From the NCBI RefSeq assembly GCF_000332975.1, contig NZ_BANR01000021.1:43847-107846 (forward strand): DNA of 64,000 nt, in the 5' to 3' direction. This stretch comes from Gordonia aichiensis NBRC 108223. Its GTDB lineage: Bacteria > Actinomycetota > Actinomycetes > Mycobacteriales > Mycobacteriaceae. Shown in pieces: positions 55,757 to 64,000 of the stretch. Within the stretch, counting starts at the first letter, position 1; each line of letters starts with the position of its first letter. The notes below the pieces were generated by a model. That model was given only the letters and a program-made list of their open reading frames with translations, was not told where the DNA came from and ran no database searches. A program made the translations under genes and the position numbers.

Positions 55757-56668
55757 ATGACCAGTTCATCGGATCGTGACCTGGACCTTCGGCGTCTCAG
55801 AATGTTCGTCGAGGTGATCGAGGCCCCGTCGTTGCGTGTCGCGGCCGAGCGGCTCTTCATCTCACAGCAGGCGTTGTCGTCGGCGATCAAGGACCTCGAG
55901 CGACAGCTCGGCGTGCAATTGTTCTCTCGTTCGCGGCGGTCACTCACCCCGACCGCTGCAGGCACGGCGTTGTACGAGGGGTCGGTCCCCCTGCTCGCCG
56001 GCGGCGCGCATCTCGCATCGGAAGTGCGCATGGTCGACGCACAGAATCCCGACCCCTACGTGATCGGCTATACCCAGGGACTTGCGCCGTCGGAGGTCTT
56101 CCAGGTCATCGAGGGCGCGGTTCAGCAGGACGCCTCCATGCCGATCACCGTCCGCCCGGTCGCTGCCGAGTTCATCCGGGACGAACTCCTCGCAGGGAGT
56201 ATCGACCTCGCACTCGCCCGGACAGTGGAGGCTCCGCCCGACCTCGCCGGTGCCATCGCGACGAGTCATGAGCTACGGCTCGCGGTCAATGCGCGGCATC
56301 CGCTCGCCGCGCATGAGACGTGCGCGATGAAGGACGTCGCGTCCTGCCAGATCGTGATCTCCGAGCTCGAACCCGACTACACCGACATGATCGTGTCGTA
56401 TTGCAGACGAGCGGGGTTCGAACCCGAGATCATCGTCTCCAACCTTCGCGGCACGCCGCCGCACACCTCGGTGATCGCCCACCCGCAGGCGGTCGCGTTC
56501 GTGACCAACCAGCCGGGATGGCTCTACGACGACCAGATCCGCGTCATCTCGTTCGACAACCCGCCGATGACACCGGTCATGGCGATGTGGCTGCCGAACA
56601 CGGCGCCGAGGATGCGCAACCGTATCCTCGACGCCGTCGGTGTCAGTGCCGCTGCAGAATCGCAGTGA
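55757..56668 (+). CDS. LysR-family transcriptional regulator
   Basis: A 303-residue LysR regulator. The N-terminal helix-turn-helix is seen in RRLRMFVEVIEAPSLRVAAE and LFISQQALSSAIKDLERQLG, then FSRSRRSLTPTAAG. The C-terminal domain is an effector-binding periplasmic-protein-like fold. The ATG at 55757 follows GGAG; upstream ATG 55748 and TTG 55742 are less likely. Its 3' end overlaps the AidB-like dehydrogenase gene by 26 bp. It may control the acyl-CoA genes or the FAD oxidase. Confidence 0.93.
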   Translation: MTSSSDRDLDLRRLRMFVEVIEAPSLRVAAERLFISQQALSSAIKDLERQLGVQLFSRSRRSLTPTAAGTALYEGSVPLLAGGAHLASEVRMVDAQNPDPYVIGYTQGLAPSEVFQVIEGAVQQDASMPITVRPVAAEFIRDELLAGSIDLALARTVEAPPDLAGAIATSHELRLAVNARHPLAAHETCAMKDVASCQIVISELEPDYTDMIVSYCRRAGFEPEIIVSNLRGTPPHTSVIAHPQAVAFVTNQPGWLYDDQIRVISFDNPPMTPVMAMWLPNTAPRMRNRILDAVGVSAAAESQ

Positions 56669-58325
56669 GGTCGTCGCCCACGGGCAGCGTTCCGTACTCC
56701 GCTCCACGGTCGGCGCCCAGTCGCGCAGCGATGAATGCCTCGGAGACCGGCGTCGGCGAGAAGCGAACCAGCAGTGAGGCCTCGAGGGCAAGTGCCATGG
56801 ATTCGACGACGCGGCGTGCGCGGCGTTGCGCGTCGGCGGGATCGAGCCCGACCAACTCGCCGAGTTCGGTGCGGACGCGGTCGAGGTGGGCGTCGAGTAC
56901 CGGGTCAGCCCCGCGCGCGAGGTTGATCTCGGCGTCGAACGCCGCGATCGACTCCGGCTCGCGCGTCATCGCGCGCAGGACGTCGAGCGCGATGACGTTG
57001 CCCGAGCCCTCCCACACGGCCATGACCGGTTGTTCTCGGTAGCGCATCGCCAGCGGGAAGTCTTCGGTGTAGCCGTTTCCCCCGAGGCATTCGAGCGCCT
57101 CGTAGGAGTGGTGCGGACCGCGCTTGCAGATCCAGTACTTGGCGACCGCGGTGGCCAGTCGACGGAAGGCACGCTCCTGGTCGGTTGCGTCCTCGTCGTG
57201 GGCACGTGCCAGCCGCATCGCGGTCACCGTTGCTGCTTCGGACTCGAGGGCGAGGTCGGCGAGGACGGCGGTCATGGCGGGCTGGTCGGCCAGGGTGGCG
57301 CCAAACGCCGCACGGTGGCGGGCATGCCACAGTGCTTCAGCGACCGACTGGCGCATACCCGCCGTGCTGCCGAGCACGCAGTCGAGACGGGTCTGCGCCA
57401 CCATCTCGATGATCGTCCGCACCCCGCGGCCCGGTTCACCGACCATCAGTGCGACGGTGCCGTCCAGTTCGATCTCGCTCGACGCATTGGACTTGTTGCC
57501 GAGCTTGTTCTTGAGGCGCTGGATGCGGAACGAATTGCGCGTGCCGTCGGGCAGGATTCTGGGTAGCAGGAAGCACGAGAGCCCCTGGCCGCCGGTGCCT
57601 TCCGCTTGAGCAAGCACCAGGAACGCGTCGGACATGGGGGCCGAGCAGAACCACTTGTGTCCGGTGAGGAGATACTCGGCACCGGGGCCGCCTGTGCCGA
57701 CCGGTCGGGCGACAGTGGTGTTGGCGCGAACGTCGGAGCCGCCCTGCTTCTCCGTCATCGACATGCCGAAGATGGCCGACGATTTGTCGGCTGAGAGGTC
57801 GGGGGAGTAACTGCGCGACAACGCTTTCGGCACCCACTGTGCGGCAACGTCCGGCTGCAGTTCCAACGACGGGATCACGGCGTGTGTCATCGATACCGGG
57901 CAGGCGTGTCCCGGTTCGATCTGTCCGAAAAGCATGAAGATCGCTGCGCGTGCCACGTGCGACCCCGGCTGGGGATCGGACCAGCAGCGCGTGTGTGCGC
58001 CGTGTTCGACCGCCGCAGAGATGATGCGGTGGTAGCTGGGGTGGTACTCGACCTCGTCGATCCGGTTGCCCCAGCGGTCGAAGGTGTGCAGTTCCGGAGT
58101 GATCGTGTTGGCGAGCGTGGCGTCGTGTTGGAACTGCTCGGTACCCACCAGCGCGCCGACCTCGCGGAGTTCGTCTGTGGCCCAGCCGGCGTCATGACGG
58201 TTGACGGCCTCGACGAGCACGGTGTTCAGCTCGTACTCGTTGACCTCGGTGCGCGGAGCGGACTGGTTGAACACGGTGTGTGTCAAATGCGGTTGCGGAT
58301 GTGTGGTGGGGGTTGTGGAGGTCAT
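56643..58325 (-). CDS. AidB-like acyl-CoA dehydrogenase
   Basis: A 560-residue ACAD-family flavoprotein of the long AidB/DszC-related type. FGMSMTEKQGGSDVRANTT is the FAD/active-site middle region, GHKWFCSAPMSDAFLVLAQ the beta domain, and VMAVWEGSGNVIALDVLRAM the AidB-like end containing Glu. AidB is linked to alkylation protection, but here the neighbours (TetR, CoA ligase) favour acyl-CoA metabolism. It is the last gene of a three-gene operon. Confidence 0.92.
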   Translation of the reverse strand: MTSTTPTTHPQPHLTHTVFNQSAPRTEVNEYELNTVLVEAVNRHDAGWATDELREVGALVGTEQFQHDATLANTITPELHTFDRWGNRIDEVEYHPSYHRIISAAVEHGAHTRCWSDPQPGSHVARAAIFMLFGQIEPGHACPVSMTHAVIPSLELQPDVAAQWVPKALSRSYSPDLSADKSSAIFGMSMTEKQGGSDVRANTTVARPVGTGGPGAEYLLTGHKWFCSAPMSDAFLVLAQAEGTGGQGLSCFLLPRILPDGTRNSFRIQRLKNKLGNKSNASSEIELDGTVALMVGEPGRGVRTIIEMVAQTRLDCVLGSTAGMRQSVAEALWHARHRAAFGATLADQPAMTAVLADLALESEAATVTAMRLARAHDEDATDQERAFRRLATAVAKYWICKRGPHHSYEALECLGGNGYTEDFPLAMRYREQPVMAVWEGSGNVIALDVLRAMTREPESIAAFDAEINLARGADPVLDAHLDRVRTELGELVGLDPADAQRRARRVVESMALALEASLLVRFSPTPVSEAFIAARLGADRGAEYGTLPVGDDLTAILQRH

Positions 58326-58364
58326 GGTTGGTGCCTTTCTCAGACCAGGTGTGGCTGTGTGCGT

Positions 58365-59891
58365 TCAGGCCGTGGTCGACAGTTCGGGTGTGTTGATCAG
58401 GTGCTTCTGGATCTTCCCGGTCGGCGTGCGCGGAAGCGACTGTGCGACATGGAATTCGCGCGGGATCTTGTAGCGGGCGAGACGATCGGCCAAGAACGTC
58501 GTGAGATCCTCGGTCACATCGTCCGCACCGTCGATGCGGACGATGTGCGCGATCACGGTCTGGCCCCACTCCGGGTGCGGACGTCCGACGACTGCCGCTT
58601 CGGCGATGGCGGGGTGGGCGGTCAGCGCGTCCTCCACCTCCTTGGAGTACACGTTCTCGCCACCGGTGATGATCATGTCCTTGGTGCGGTCGACGATGAA
58701 GAGGTAGCCGTCGTCGTCGACGCGCGCGAGGTCGCCGGTGTGGTACCAGCCGTCGGCATCGATCGCGGCGCGGGTGGCCTCCGGGTCGTCGAGGTATCCG
58801 ATCATGATGGTCGCGCTGCGAATCCATATCTCGCCCACCTGTTTCGCGTGGGCGTTCTCACCGCTCGCGGTGACGACCCGCACGTCGACTCCCGGGAGGC
58901 CGACTCGTCCGATCGAGCCTGCCTTGCTCACCTGTTCGTCGGGGTAGAGAACCGAACCGACGGGGCCGGTCTCGGTCATGCCGTACACCTGGAAGAAGTT
59001 GTCGCTGCGGTATCCGGCCGCGAGTCGTTGTGCCACCTCGGGGCCGATCGGTCCGCCGCCGTACAGCCACGCGCGCGCAGAGGACAGATCGTAGTCGGCG
59101 AAGTCGGGTACCGAGTTGAGTGCGGTTGTGTAGATGACCGGCGGCCCGAAGCACAGTGTGATCCGTTGTGCGGCAGCGGTATCGAGGAACTTGACCGGGT
59201 GATACTCGCGCTGCAACACGACGGTTCCACCCACGTACAGGGTGCCGAGAAGCCAGTTGTTCAGCGGCGACGCGTGCCAGATGGGCACGCTCATCAGGAG
59301 TCGTTCATCGCGCGTCATCGACAAGCCGATCACGGCGGTCATCGCGGTGAGTGTGACCGTACGGTGCGTGTGCACACAACCCTTCGGAAGTCCGGTGGTG
59401 CCCGAGGTGTACAGGATCTCAGCGATCGTGTCGTCGGCCAACTGCGCCTGCTCTGCAGCGGGGAGGGGAGTGGCTGCGGCAACCGCGTCCTCGAGGTGCG
59501 GGACGTCGGGCACCGAGGTGTCGGTGGTCATGACGGCGACGTCGATGCCTTCTGTTCCGGCGTGCAATGAGCCGTCGACCACCAGGAGCGCCGATCCCGA
59601 ATGCCCGATGATGTGGGCGACCTCCGGTGGGGCCAGCTTGTGATTGATCGGGACGATAGTTGCACCCACACGCCACGCGCCGAGCATGGCGATGACGAAA
59701 CCTGTTGTGTTGTAGCACATGAGGGCGATGCGGTCGCCTGAGCTTAGTCCTTGACCGGCAAAAACGTTTGCCGCGCGGCGGCTCTGATCCACCAGTTCGG
59801 CGTAGGTGAGCGAATCTCCTTCACCTGTGATGAGCACGTCCTTGGTCGGGAATTTGGTTGCTGCACTGTCGAATGCGGCGAGTATGTCCAC
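58365..59891 (-). CDS. Class I adenylate-forming acyl-CoA ligase
   Basis: A 508-residue AMP-binding enzyme that activates a carboxylic acid with ATP and CoA. YTSGTTGLPKG (161-171) is the P-loop; WYHTGDLARVDDDGYLFI, DRTKDMIITGGENVY and PRTPTGKIQKHL (catalytic Lys near the C-terminus) complete the family motifs. The start is GTG 59891 behind GAAGAGG. It is the second gene of the operon, 45 bp after the TetR gene and 39 bp before the dehydrogenase. Chain length unknown. Confidence 0.95.
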   Translation of the reverse strand: MDILAAFDSAATKFPTKDVLITGEGDSLTYAELVDQSRRAANVFAGQGLSSGDRIALMCYNTTGFVIAMLGAWRVGATIVPINHKLAPPEVAHIIGHSGSALLVVDGSLHAGTEGIDVAVMTTDTSVPDVPHLEDAVAAATPLPAAEQAQLADDTIAEILYTSGTTGLPKGCVHTHRTVTLTAMTAVIGLSMTRDERLLMSVPIWHASPLNNWLLGTLYVGGTVVLQREYHPVKFLDTAAAQRITLCFGPPVIYTTALNSVPDFADYDLSSARAWLYGGGPIGPEVAQRLAAGYRSDNFFQVYGMTETGPVGSVLYPDEQVSKAGSIGRVGLPGVDVRVVTASGENAHAKQVGEIWIRSATIMIGYLDDPEATRAAIDADGWYHTGDLARVDDDGYLFIVDRTKDMIITGGENVYSKEVEDALTAHPAIAEAAVVGRPHPEWGQTVIAHIVRIDGADDVTEDLTTFLADRLARYKIPREFHVAQSLPRTPTGKIQKHLINTPELSTTA

Positions 59892-59936
59892 GAGAGACCT
59901 CTTCGTTGTGGTGTGTGTTCGGGGTAGGCGGATGGA

Positions 59937-60596
59937 TCACGCCGTGTCGGTGGTGGGGAGACTGGCGTCGAGCACGTTGTCGGGGATGCCGAGATTCGCG
60001 AATATCACCGTGACGGAGTCGGCCAGCGAGGGCCCCAGCGAGTCGTCAGTGGCCGACTTCTGGACGGCGAGTCCGAAGATCGCCGACCAGAACGCCTTGG
60101 CCTCGACGTCGATCGAGGCGCGCAGCTGCCAGCCGGTGCGCACGAGCTTCTGCATGAGGGCTTCCTCGCCCCGCTCGTGCAAGGTCTGCAAGGTGGTGGT
60201 GATGAGCTCACGCAGATCGTCGCGGCGTGACACCAAGAGCATTGCGGTGGTGAACATTTCGACGCCGCGGAGCTCCGGCCCGAGCAGTGTGGCCACCAGC
60301 GTCTGTGCATACTCGCGCACGGTCTCGGTGGTTTCGGCCGCCTCTTCGGCATGGCGTCCCGCGCGCAGGACCGCTGCGCACGCGACCTCGACGAAGAGTT
60401 GCTCTTTGGAGCCGAAGTAGTAGGTGACCTGGTTGGGGAAGGCTCCGGCCCGCTCGCAGATCTGCGCAACCGACGCGGTCTCGCCCTGCTCGCGGAAGAC
60501 CTCGTCCGCGGCGCGCAGCAGAGCGAGGCGGGTCTGCTTACCCGCGGTGCGCGTTGCGCGCTGCTGCGAACGAGGCGACGACGAACGAGGTGGCAC
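59937..60596 (-). CDS. TetR-family regulator of the acyl-CoA operon
   Basis: A 219-residue TetR regulator. The helix-turn-helix is in QTRLALLRAADEVFREQGE and SVAQICERAGAFPNQVTYYF. The ligand domain is helical. The start is GTG 60596 behind GGAG, because the longer frame would begin inside the tandem operator. It is the first gene of an operon with a CoA ligase and an AidB-like dehydrogenase, so it probably senses an acyl-CoA and represses its own operon. Confidence 0.9.
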   Translation of the reverse strand: MPPRSSSPRSQQRATRTAGKQTRLALLRAADEVFREQGETASVAQICERAGAFPNQVTYYFGSKEQLFVEVACAAVLRAGRHAEEAAETTETVREYAQTLVATLLGPELRGVEMFTTAMLLVSRRDDLRELITTTLQTLHERGEEALMQKLVRTGWQLRASIDVEAKAFWSAIFGLAVQKSATDDSLGPSLADSVTVIFANLGIPDNVLDASLPTTDTA

Positions 60597-60607
60597 CCTG
60601 ACTCCGT

Positions 60608-60641
60608 GTTTGTATGACGAACAAGTTTGTATGTTCGACAA
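60608..60641. promoter_or_regulatory. Tandem operator before the TetR gene
   Basis: Two 17-bp copies lie exactly end to end (60608-60624 and 60625-60641), of the form GTTTGTATG-N4-ACAA. Each contains TTGT-N7-ACAA dyad symmetry. A possible TTGACC -35 lies just upstream. Likely binding site of the TetR protein. Confidence 0.75.
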
Positions 60642-61525
60642 TAAACCGCGGCTCTGCGCGGGTCAAGGAGTTGTGAGATCCGCGCCTAGTTTGAATATTC
60701 CGGATCTATCGTGACCTTGTTTGTACTTGTCCGCGTGTATCGGGCCCGACGGTCGGGCGTCGACGTCTGGCGCCGCGGAGCGGTCCGGTGTGGTCGAGTC
60801 AGCCGACGAGGCTACATTCCGCGAGCGTGCGTTTGAGCGGGGTTAAAGGCGCAGTACTGAAAGCGACGGACCTTCAACCCCGTGGTTCCGGGCAGTGAAA
60901 CGTCGCGAGACCAGCCGCCTTCTCGCGCGCTGTATTGGGGTCCTCGTCGAAAGAACAGTAGGCGGTTGGAAGAAGAAAAATGTCGAATTGTGCTGCGGGA
61001 CAACGGAGATAAGAAGGCTATGAGGGGCCTGGGGGCACTCCTATATACGTCACCAATGGTGAGTGTACCGGGCGATGGCAGTTCGACCGAGAGCGGAAGC
61101 GAGAGGGCCCGTTGCTTGTTCTGCAGCCATAAACTCTCTCACTCAGCGTGGTCGACCGTCTGTGGGCGGCGTGGACAGGACTGCCATCGCGCGGAGCTTT
61201 GACGAGATCGCGTGCCACGGCCGGGTCAGGAGGAGGTGAACCGGTGCGTCGGGGCGCCCGGCGGATGGGTCAGTTCCGGACGCGACTGAGACGTTCCCAT
61301 CAGATAGTCGTTGCGGAGCAACGCAGTCGCGACGACCCTGCTCGGAGGACCCAACGGTCCGACCACCACATAGCGCGGCACAACCGTAAGAATGCCACTC
61401 TGAGGGACCGAAACCGATCCCGGCGAGGTCGAATCCGGAATAGATCAAATCCCCGAAGAACTGGGGGCCATTGTTTCGATGCCGAGCAGACTTGTTCACT
61501 CAACGTCGAAGAGTCACCAGCTCGC
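60642..61525. other. Gene-poor region upstream of the IS element
   Basis: About 880 bp without a convincing gene. There is a hairpin at 60838-60882 (CGGGGTTAAAGG pairs with CCTTCAACCCCG with one mismatch) and the start of the IS-flanking sequence. Short frames here lack the strong G/C third-position bias of the neighbouring genes. It may hold remnants of older insertions. Confidence 0.5.
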
Positions 61526-62512
61526 CTAGGTGTACTGACCGGGGACGTTGATCAATCGTGAGAAGGGCGGCTGGCCTCCGCAGGCGGTGTGTGGTCGGTG
61601 CTGGTTGTACTCGTGGAGCCAGTCGGGGAGGGCATCGCGGCGTTCGTTCTCGCTCGTGTAGCAGCGCGCATACGCCCAACCGTCGGCCATGGTGCGGTGA
61701 AATCGCTCGACCTTGCCGTTGGTCTGTGGGCGGTATGGCCGCGTTCGCTTCGGAGTGATCGATAGGGCCTCGCACGTGTCTCGCCACAGGTGAGAACGGT
61801 ACGCACCACCGTTATCGGACAAGATGCGCTCAATTGCGACCCCTCGGTCGGCGAACCACTCGACCGCTCGATGCAGGACTCCGACGGCGGTGACAGCGGA
61901 TTCGTCGTTGTGAACCTCGGTGTAGGCGACGCGCGAGTGGTCATCGATGATGGTGTGCACGAACGCATACCCGAGCTTGGGGTTGCGCCACTTGTTCTTC
62001 GGCTTGCCGGGAGTGACGGCACGATTCCTCGATCCTTGACGTCGCCCGACGTATCGCCAGCCCCCACCGTCGGGGATGTTCCCAAGCTTCTTGACGTCCA
62101 CGTGCACGAGCGAGCCAGGGTGGTCGTGTTCGTATCGGCGGATCGGCTCGCCGGTAGCACGGTCGACGTAGGAAAGTCGATTCATGCGCGCGGTCGTGAG
62201 GATACGGTGGACCGTGGCCGGGGCGATGCCGAGTCGGGCTGCGAGTTGAATAGGCCCTTCCCTCAGGCGCATTCGTAGGCTCACGCACCGTTTTGTCGTC
62301 TTCTTGCTCGTCTTGTTCGGCGAAGACTTCGGCCGTGACGACCGGTCCTGCATCGGCTCGCCAGCAAGGTAGCGGTCGACCCACCGCTTCACGGTTGGCC
62401 ACGACACCTGGAAGCGGGCAGCAACTTCGCTGATCGGCCATCCTTCCTCGATGACGAGGCGTGCGACTCGTAGACGATGACGTGGGGTCAGCGCGGCATT
62501 GCGATGACTCAA
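61526..62512 (-). CDS. IS481-family transposase
   Basis: A 328-residue DDE transposase. An N-terminal helix-turn-helix (LVIEEGWPISEVAARFQVSW) is followed by the IS481 catalytic core: VHVDVKKLG, TIIDDHSRVAYTE, LSDNGGAYRSHLW and RPQTNGKVERFHRTMADGW with the DDE residues. The start is TTG 62512 behind AGGAGG. An intact frame suggests recent or active transposition. The flanking host genes look unlike those upstream. Confidence 0.93.
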   Translation of the reverse strand: MSHRNAALTPRHRLRVARLVIEEGWPISEVAARFQVSWPTVKRWVDRYLAGEPMQDRSSRPKSSPNKTSKKTTKRCVSLRMRLREGPIQLAARLGIAPATVHRILTTARMNRLSYVDRATGEPIRRYEHDHPGSLVHVDVKKLGNIPDGGGWRYVGRRQGSRNRAVTPGKPKNKWRNPKLGYAFVHTIIDDHSRVAYTEVHNDESAVTAVGVLHRAVEWFADRGVAIERILSDNGGAYRSHLWRDTCEALSITPKRTRPYRPQTNGKVERFHRTMADGWAYARCYTSENERRDALPDWLHEYNQHRPHTACGGQPPFSRLINVPGQYT

Positions 62513-62531
62513 AGTGCCTCCTGAGATAGAT

Positions 62532-62563
62532 CGGTGGCCGGCCGCGTTTGCGACCGGCCACCG
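62532..62563. terminator. Hairpin between transposase and TfoX-like gene
   Basis: Perfect 10-bp GC-rich stem (62532-62541 with 62554-62563), 12-base loop. It may stop transcripts running into the IS. No U-tract. Confidence 0.6.
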
Positions 62564-62576
62564 GATGATGGAATTG

Positions 62577-62594
62577 GAGTAGAGATCTCTACTC
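62577..62594. repeat. Perfect 18-bp palindrome
   Basis: GAGTAGAGATCTCTACTC, perfectly self-complementary, covering the stop codon of the TfoX-like gene. It may mark an IS end or a recombination hot spot. Confidence 0.75.
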
Positions 62595-62921
62595 GGCGCC
62601 TTGCGCTGCATGGAAGGTGAGTGCTGGCTCGAGCCAGGACTCGAGCCCAGGTCCCTGGAGTGCGGCCTGCTCGACGCTGATCCAGCCGTCGCCCATGGGG
62701 CGATCTGCGCCCATGAGCGCAGGGTGAGCACCAGGGCGGGTGAGCAGGTCTTCCGCGTCAGTGGGGTCGATGCGTAGCAGGAGCGTCCCTTCCCGACGAG
62801 CGGCGACAACCATCCGGTCCTCGACCATGAACGACACTCCCCCGAACATCGACACCTCACGAGGGTTGCGAGCTCTTAGCGCGTCACGAACTCGCTCGAC
62901 CAGGTCCTTCTGTGCCGTCAT
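62589..62921 (-). CDS. TfoX/Sxy N-terminal domain protein
   Basis: A 110-residue protein with the TfoX N-terminal domain: VSMFGGVSFMVEDRMVVAARREG and LLLRIDP. In gammaproteobacteria the domain belongs to competence regulators; in actinobacteria its role is unknown. Its C-terminus ends in the palindrome, so its last residues may be altered by the nearby IS. Its ATG overlaps the NTF2-like stop by 4 bp. Confidence 0.85.
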   Translation of the reverse strand: MTAQKDLVERVRDALRARNPREVSMFGGVSFMVEDRMVVAARREGTLLLRIDPTDAEDLLTRPGAHPALMGADRPMGDGWISVEQAALQGPGLESWLEPALTFHAAQGAE

Positions 62922-63304
62922 CGTCCACCCTTCTCGATGTACTCGGGGCCGCTGTAGTGAAGGTTCAAGGACGCGATGCGTCCGCCGTCGAAGGTGAAGA
63001 ACTCCGCGAAGGTCATGGGACCGCCGGGCATGGTCGCCGTGTAGAGCACGGCGGAGCTGTTAGTGCCGTGCACGTCGTGGATGATCTCGATCTGCTTGAC
63101 CGTCGCGATGAACCCGGCGACCCCGCCCAGGAAGCCATCGGTGGCGTCGGGGAGGTGTCCAGCGAGGGAGCCCGTGAAGTCGAGGTGGTCATCCAGCAGA
63201 GGCCGTAGGTCAGCCCCGTCCTGGTAACTGTCGATGCCGGACTCGAGGATCCGGTAGTAGTCCTTGAGTGTCTGAGGTGCGGCAGAAGACAGGGTGGCGG
63301 GCAT
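62918..63304 (-). CDS. NTF2-like/SnoaL-type protein
   Basis: A 128-residue NTF2-like protein: TLKDYYRILESGIDSYQDGADL and FAEFFTFDGGRIASLNLHYSG. The ATG at 63304 follows AAGGAGAG. It is coupled to the TfoX-like gene and divergent from the HxlR regulator over a double operator, so it is probably a regulatory target of that protein. A ligand is unknown. Confidence 0.83.
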   Translation of the reverse strand: MPATLSSAAPQTLKDYYRILESGIDSYQDGADLRPLLDDHLDFTGSLAGHLPDATDGFLGGVAGFIATVKQIEIIHDVHGTNSSAVLYTATMPGGPMTFAEFFTFDGGRIASLNLHYSGPEYIEKGGR

Positions 63305-63329
63305 GGCTCTCCTTGGTGTGAGAATGGTG

Positions 63330-63365
63330 CTTGATACTTTCAAGCAGGCACTTGATAAAGTCAAG
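63330..63365. promoter_or_regulatory. Double palindromic operator between divergent genes
   Basis: CTTGATACTTTCAAG (63330-63344) and CTTGATAAAGTCAAG (63351-63365), both CTTGA-N5-TCAAG, spaced 21 bp (two helical turns). It is centred in the gap between the NTF2-like gene and the HxlR gene. Confidence 0.75.
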
Positions 63366-63374
63366 GGGGTTCAG

Positions 63375-64000
63375 GTGAAGTCCTACGGACAGCTTTGCTC
63401 GATCGCTCGCGCCCTGGATGTCGTCGGTGACAGGTGGACTCTCCTGATCGTGCGTGAGCTGCTGATCGGGGGAGCATTGCGCTTTGGTGAAGTCCAGCGC
63501 GGCCTGCCTGGCATCGCGACGAACCTGCTCACCCAGCGCCTGCGGGACCTCGAGACCAACGGTGTCGTCGCCCGCGAGCCCGCCCCAGGAATCCCGGGCA
63601 CGCCAACGTATCGGCTTACCGAGCGTGGCCGGGCCCTGGACGGAGTGCTGCGCGAGCTTCTGAAGTGGGGTGCACCGACGGTTCCAGAGGCGCCGAGTGA
63701 TGCGATCTTCCAGATGCACTGGCTCAGCCAACCGGCACGCTTCCTCCTCGCGGATCACAGACCGGACGAGCCACCGATCGTGATCCGGTTCGGCACCTTC
63801 GACGACGGCTTCGACCTCACCGCCGCCGACGGGACCATCACGGTGAACCCTTGCCAGCGCGATGTCAGCCCCCTGGCGCGTGTTGCAGGCCCCGGGCCGG
63901 TACTGGTTGCCCTCCTGCAAGGCGCAATGCCTCTGCCCGCCGCTATCGCGCATGGCGTGGATGTCACCGGCGATGCCGCGACCCTGACGCGAGTTCTACC
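63375..64000 (+). CDS. HxlR-family regulator with SCP2-like C-terminus, 3' partial
   Basis: At least 208 residues of a winged-helix HxlR regulator cut by the right edge. SIARALDVVGDRWTLLIVRE and LRFGEVQRGLPGIATNLLTQ form the DNA-binding domain, with LETNGVVAREP the wing. The C-terminal part (VIRFGTFDDGFDLTAADGTITV) resembles the SCP2-type small-molecule domain of related regulators. GTG 63375 follows AGGGGG. The double CTTGA-N5-TCAAG operator directly upstream is its probable target. Confidence 0.88.
   Translation, partial: MKSYGQLCSIARALDVVGDRWTLLIVRELLIGGALRFGEVQRGLPGIATNLLTQRLRDLETNGVVAREPAPGIPGTPTYRLTERGRALDGVLRELLKWGAPTVPEAPSDAIFQMHWLSQPARFLLADHRPDEPPIVIRFGTFDDGFDLTAADGTITVNPCQRDVSPLARVAGPGPVLVALLQGAMPLPAAIAHGVDVTGDAATLTRVL

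Larger units (their letters stand above)
61526..62594 (-). mobile_element. IS481-family insertion sequence (boundaries approximate)
   Basis: The element is inferred from its transposase. Its ends were not resolved: no matching terminal inverted repeats or target duplication could be identified by eye. The right boundary is placed near the 18-bp palindrome, and the left near the transposase stop, so both are approximate. Confidence 0.4.

Noticed and set aside
61243..61561. Open frame with a strong AGGAGGAGGTG site before GTG 61243
   Set aside because: Codon third positions are not G/C-biased as in neighbouring genes, the product is Arg-rich and unlike any known protein, and it runs into the transposase gene antisense.
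1..64000. CRISPR array, prophage, tRNA or rRNA genes
   Set aside because: No regular spacer array, phage structural genes or recognisable tRNA cloverleaf was seen by eye; a dedicated scan could still find a tRNA.

Overview
The window is high-GC actinobacterial DNA, most likely from a mycolate-containing member of the Mycobacteriales such as Gordonia, Williamsia or a close relative. The gene types point that way: a wax-ester/diacylglycerol acyltransferase, a UsfX-like/SigF sigma system with a mycobacterial-type SigF promoter, a dnaK-grpE-dnaJ-hspR operon with HAIR operators, a 13E12-type DUF222/HNH gene, a GH15 protein of the mycobacterial trehalase type and a class II flavohaemoglobin. No rRNA, tRNA, CRISPR array or prophage was seen. 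The genus is an inference.

1-4.6 kb: an exopolysaccharide locus with a cellulose-synthase-like glycosyltransferase cut by the left edge, a STAS protein and two divergent GH26 proteins. 4.7-10.6 kb: envelope and lipid enzymes (WS/DGAT, SanA-like protein, two membrane acyltransferases, one fused to SGNH). 10.7-14.3 kb: a redox cluster of a StyA-like flavin monooxygenase, a haem-oxygenase-fold iron enzyme, a CDGSH Fe-S protein and a HemK2-type methyltransferase. 14.3-16.5 kb: the SigF module, with an anti-anti-sigma gene lying antisense between rsbW and sigF. 16.5-33.4 kb: stress and general metabolism (zinc alcohol dehydrogenase, PAS-ANTAR regulator, lipoprotein esterase, SDRs, catalase, nitroreductase operon, GH15, divergent G6PDH paralogue, MFS exporter), ending in a frameshifted crotonase.

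33.4-36.8 kb: a frameshifted DUF222/HNH gene and a small secreted protein, bracketed by two related 60-70 bp palindromic repeats. 36.8-47.7 kb: the heat-shock section. lon and dnaK each have HAIR-type sites, and HspR is encoded last in the dnaK operon. Between them lie a fasciclin lipoprotein, a molybdopterin oxidoreductase with three upstream 16-bp repeats, and a DoxX protein with a near-perfect 26-bp palindrome.

47.7-60.6 kb: a Thr-rich single-span membrane protein, class II flavohaemoglobin, amidohydrolase, amino-acid permease, soluble Ser/Thr kinase, FAD-linked 2-hydroxyacid oxidase, a LysR regulator, and an acyl-CoA operon (TetR, CoA ligase, AidB-like dehydrogenase) with a tandem operator ahead of the TetR gene. 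60.6-64 kb: about 0.9 kb without a credible gene, an IS481-family element, then TfoX-like and NTF2-like genes divergent from an HxlR regulator over a double palindromic operator. The right edge cuts the HxlR gene.
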